Shown: in pieces, positions 6,819-8,704 of the stretch
Layout of the letters: the number at the start of each line of letters is the position of its first letter
Numbering within the stretch: position 1 is the first letter of the stretch
NCBI GenBank assembly: GCA_035544515.1
Contig: DATKEG010000218.1
Location: 1-8,704, forward strand
Source of the DNA: DATKEG01 sp035544515
GTDB lineage: Bacteria; Acidobacteriota; Vicinamibacteria; Fen-336
Reading direction: 5' to 3'
Length of the DNA: 8,704 nucleotides
The notes under the pieces: model-generated
Database searches by the model: none
What the model saw: only the letters and a program-made list of their open reading frames with translations
Told to the model about the DNA's origin: nothing
Translations under genes and position numbers: made by a program

Positions 6819-8704
6819 ATGCGTTCCAGGCGTGCGCTCGCGGTCGCGGTCCTGCTCGCGGCGTCGTGCCGGCGTGGCACGTCCGGTCCTCCCCTGAGCC
6901 CGGCCGAGTCGCTCGCCACCATGCGCCTGCATCCCGGGCTGAGCATCGAGGCGTTCGTCACCGAGCCCGCCGTGGCCAGCCCCGTGGCCATGGAGTTCGA
7001 CGAGAGAGGGCGCCTCTTCGTGGTCGAGATGCCCGGCTACCCGCTCGACACGCGGCCGACCGGACGGGTCAAGCTCCTCGAGGACGCCGACCGCGACGGC
7101 CGTTACGAGAAGGCGACGCTCTTCGCCGAAGGGCTGGTGCTGCCCACGGGCCTGATGCGATGGAAGAACGGGGTGCTGGTCACGGCGGCGCCGGACGTCT
7201 GGTACCTCGAGGACGAAACCGGGGACGGCCGTGCGGACGTGAAGAGGAAGGTGCTCACCGGCTTCGCGTTCACGAACCCGCAGCACACGGTGAACGGGCC
7301 GGTGTACGGGCTCGACAACTGGATCTACCTCGCGCACGAGGGCGCGGCCGAGGCCATCGTCTTCAAGGAGAAGTTCGGGGACCGCGGCGCGGGCGTCCGC
7401 TTCGCGGACGGAGAGACGGCGGCGCCGCTCGACGCCGACAGGCACGGCGTCCGCTTCCGGCTGGACCCGCGCCGGATCGAGACGCTGGCCGGCCGCTCGC
7501 AGTTCGGCCACGCCTTCGACGACTGGGGCCGCCACTTCACGCTCGACAACTCCAACCACGCGCGGCACGAGGTGATCGCCGCGCGCTACCTGCGCCGCAA
7601 CCCCGACCTGCTCCTCCCCTCCGCCATGCAAGACGTCTCCGACCACGGGGCGGCGGCCACCGTGTTCCCCATCACCCGCGGCGCGCGGTTCGAGATGCTG
7701 AGCGAGCCGGGCCAGTTCACGTCCGCCTGCAGCCTCTTCTTCGTCCCCGGCGGACCGCTGGCGGACGTGCTCGGCCGGTCGTCCGTGGTCGCCGAGCCCG
7801 TGCACAACCTCGTGCACCGGGACGTCTGGTCGGCGTCCGGGTCCACGTTCGTGGCGAGCCGCGCCGAGGAAGGCCGCGAGTTCCTGGCCTCGGGAGACGC
7901 CTGGTTCCGGCCGGTCAACTTCGCGAGCGGCCCCGACGGCGCGCTCTACGTGGTGGACTACTACCGGCCCATCATCGAGCACCCGGAGTGGACGGCCGAG
8001 CACCACCACCACGACTCGCCGGCCCTGTACCAGGGCAGCGACCGCGGGCGCATCCACCGCATCGGCGCCGCGGGCCAGGCGTCGCCGCGCGCGCCGCGCC
8101 TTCCGGGGGACGCCACCACGGAGGAGCTGGTGGGCATGCTGGCCCATCCGAACCTGTGGTGGCGACGCACGGCGCAGCGGCTGCTCGTGGACCGGCGGCC
8201 GGCGGACGCGCCGGCGCGGCTGGCCCGCTTCTTCCGCGAGAGCCCCTCCGCGCTGGGCCGTCTGCACGCGCTCTGGACCCTCGAGGGCCTCGGCCGGCTG
8301 GAGCCGGACCTCGTCGCCACCGCCCTCGGCGACGCGGAGGCCGGCGTGCGCGAGAACGCGATCGTCCTCGCCGAGCGCTTCCCGGCCGACCAGGGGCTGC
8401 AGGCGCGACTCCTGGCCCTGACCGCCGACGGCGACGCGCGCGTCCGGTTCCAGCTCGCGGCCACGCTCGGTGGCGTCGAGCAGGCGACGGCCCGCGCGGC
8501 GCAGGACCGGCTGCTTGCGTCGGCCATGGACGACCGGTGGATGCAGGTGGCGGTGCTCAGCGCCTCCTCCGACCGGGCCGCGGCCGCGCTCGTTCGGGCG
8601 CTGCGTCGCGGCAGCCTGGTCGAGCGGGAGGCGCCCGGGCGGGCGAGCTACCTGCGCGAGGCGGCGGGGGTGGTCGGCGCGCGAAAGCGTCCCGAGGAGA
8701 TCGG
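6819..8704 (+). CDS. putative membrane-bound dehydrogenase lipoprotein (TIGR02604-like beta-propeller plus HEAT repeats), 3' end outside window
   Basis: The frame opens at ATG 6819 and runs without a stop to the window edge (628 codons visible). Residues 1-17 are a lipoprotein signal peptide: Arg-rich start, hydrophobic core and lipobox LAASC with C17. Residues about 35-415 match the 'putative membrane-bound dehydrogenase' propeller family common in Planctomycetes, Verrucomicrobia, Acidobacteria and relatives. Hallmarks are DERGRLFVVEMPGYP (61-75), two Asp/Gly calcium-loop-like motifs (DADRDGR 89-95 and DETGDGR 132-138), LPTGLMRWKNGVLV, NPQHTVNGPVYGLDNWIY (153-170), SQFGHAFDDWGRHF, LDNSNHARHEV (242-252), HNLVHRD and RPVNFASGPDGALYVVDYYRPIIEHPEW (364-391). 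A HEAT-like helical region with LHALWTLEGLG and AGVRENAIVLAER follows from about 435. Relatives often end with a cytochrome c domain (CxxCH); any such part would lie beyond the window. The fold resembles soluble sugar and sorbosone dehydrogenases, so sugar oxidation at the cell envelope is plausible but unproven. It is divergent from the transporter operon. A long open frame on the opposite strand is its shadow. Confidence 0.92.
   Translation, partial: MRSRRALAVAVLLAASCRRGTSGPPLSPAESLATMRLHPGLSIEAFVTEPAVASPVAMEFDERGRLFVVEMPGYPLDTRPTGRVKLLEDADRDGRYEKATLFAEGLVLPTGLMRWKNGVLVTAAPDVWYLEDETGDGRADVKRKVLTGFAFTNPQHTVNGPVYGLDNWIYLAHEGAAEAIVFKEKFGDRGAGVRFADGETAAPLDADRHGVRFRLDPRRIETLAGRSQFGHAFDDWGRHFTLDNSNHARHEVIAARYLRRNPDLLLPSAMQDVSDHGAAATVFPITRGARFEMLSEPGQFTSACSLFFVPGGPLADVLGRSSVVAEPVHNLVHRDVWSASGSTFVASRAEEGREFLASGDAWFRPVNFASGPDGALYVVDYYRPIIEHPEWTAEHHHHDSPALYQGSDRGRIHRIGAAGQASPRAPRLPGDATTEELVGMLAHPNLWWRRTAQRLLVDRRPADAPARLARFFRESPSALGRLHALWTLEGLGRLEPDLVATALGDAEAGVRENAIVLAERFPADQGLQARLLALTADGDARVRFQLAATLGGVEQATARAAQDRLLASAMDDRWMQVAVLSASSDRAAAALVRALRRGSLVEREAPGRASYLREAAGVVGARKRPEEI

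Noticed and set aside
6473..6991. Extension of the signal-less binding protein through the tandem repeat to an ATG at 6991
   Set aside because: The added 173 residues are mostly translated repeat DNA read in shifting frames and overlap the divergent lipoprotein gene. They include no signal peptide.
6690..8267. Long minus-strand open frame (525 codons) opposite the lipoprotein gene
   Set aside because: It starts from within the repeat region, has a low-complexity Arg/Ala/Val-rich product without recognisable motifs, and is antisense to a gene with clear family motifs. At this GC content antisense frames stay open by default.

Overview
This is a very GC-rich window (by eye near 70% G+C). Coding regions are dense, third positions are almost all G or C, and several genes start with GTG. 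It carries a bacterial carbohydrate or sugar-acid utilisation locus. The overall style suggests an uncultivated soil or sediment bacterium: Rokubacteria/Methylomirabilota-like, Acidobacteria or a deltaproteobacterial-type lineage. No rRNA or other phylogenetic marker is present, so this placement is only a guess.

Layout. (1) 44-907, plus strand: a complete fumarylacetoacetate-hydrolase (FAH) superfamily enzyme. (2) 989-6472, minus strand: a tight five-gene operon. In transcription order it encodes a family-1-type solute-binding protein with no visible signal peptide (5240-6472), an SDR dehydrogenase (4485-5243), an RbsB-type lipoprotein binding protein (3470-4474), an RbsA-type double ATPase (1948-3468) and an RbsC-type permease (989-1948). 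Junctions are a 4-nt overlap, a 10-nt gap, a 1-nt gap and a 1-nt overlap, so the genes are very probably cotranscribed and translationally coupled. FAH and the operon are convergent, 81 nt apart. (3) 6473-6818: a non-coding divergent region. It holds a 15-bp palindrome and a 110-bp tandem repeat (two full copies plus a 24-bp third), each full copy containing a strong hairpin. (4) 6819 to the window edge, plus strand: a large lipoprotein of the 'putative membrane-bound dehydrogenase' beta-propeller family (TIGR02604-like), followed by HEAT-like helical repeats. It has no stop codon inside the window and is incomplete.

Working model (inference). The RbsABC-type transporter imports a sugar or sugar acid. 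The SDR resembles 2-keto-3-deoxy-L-fuconate dehydrogenases, and the FAH protein resembles 2,4-diketo-3-deoxy-L-fuconate hydrolases. Together they could oxidise and then hydrolyse a 2-keto-3-deoxy acid to pyruvate plus a hydroxy acid, as in the non-phosphorylated L-fucose/L-rhamnose routes. The sugar dehydrogenase and acid dehydratase such a route needs are not in the window. The divergent lipoprotein could perform an extracytoplasmic oxidation, but nothing in the sequence links it to the operon except position.

No tRNA, rRNA, CRISPR array, insertion sequence or phage gene was seen. The less ordinary parts are the 6473-6818 repeat/hairpin region and the signal-less binding protein without permeases of its own.
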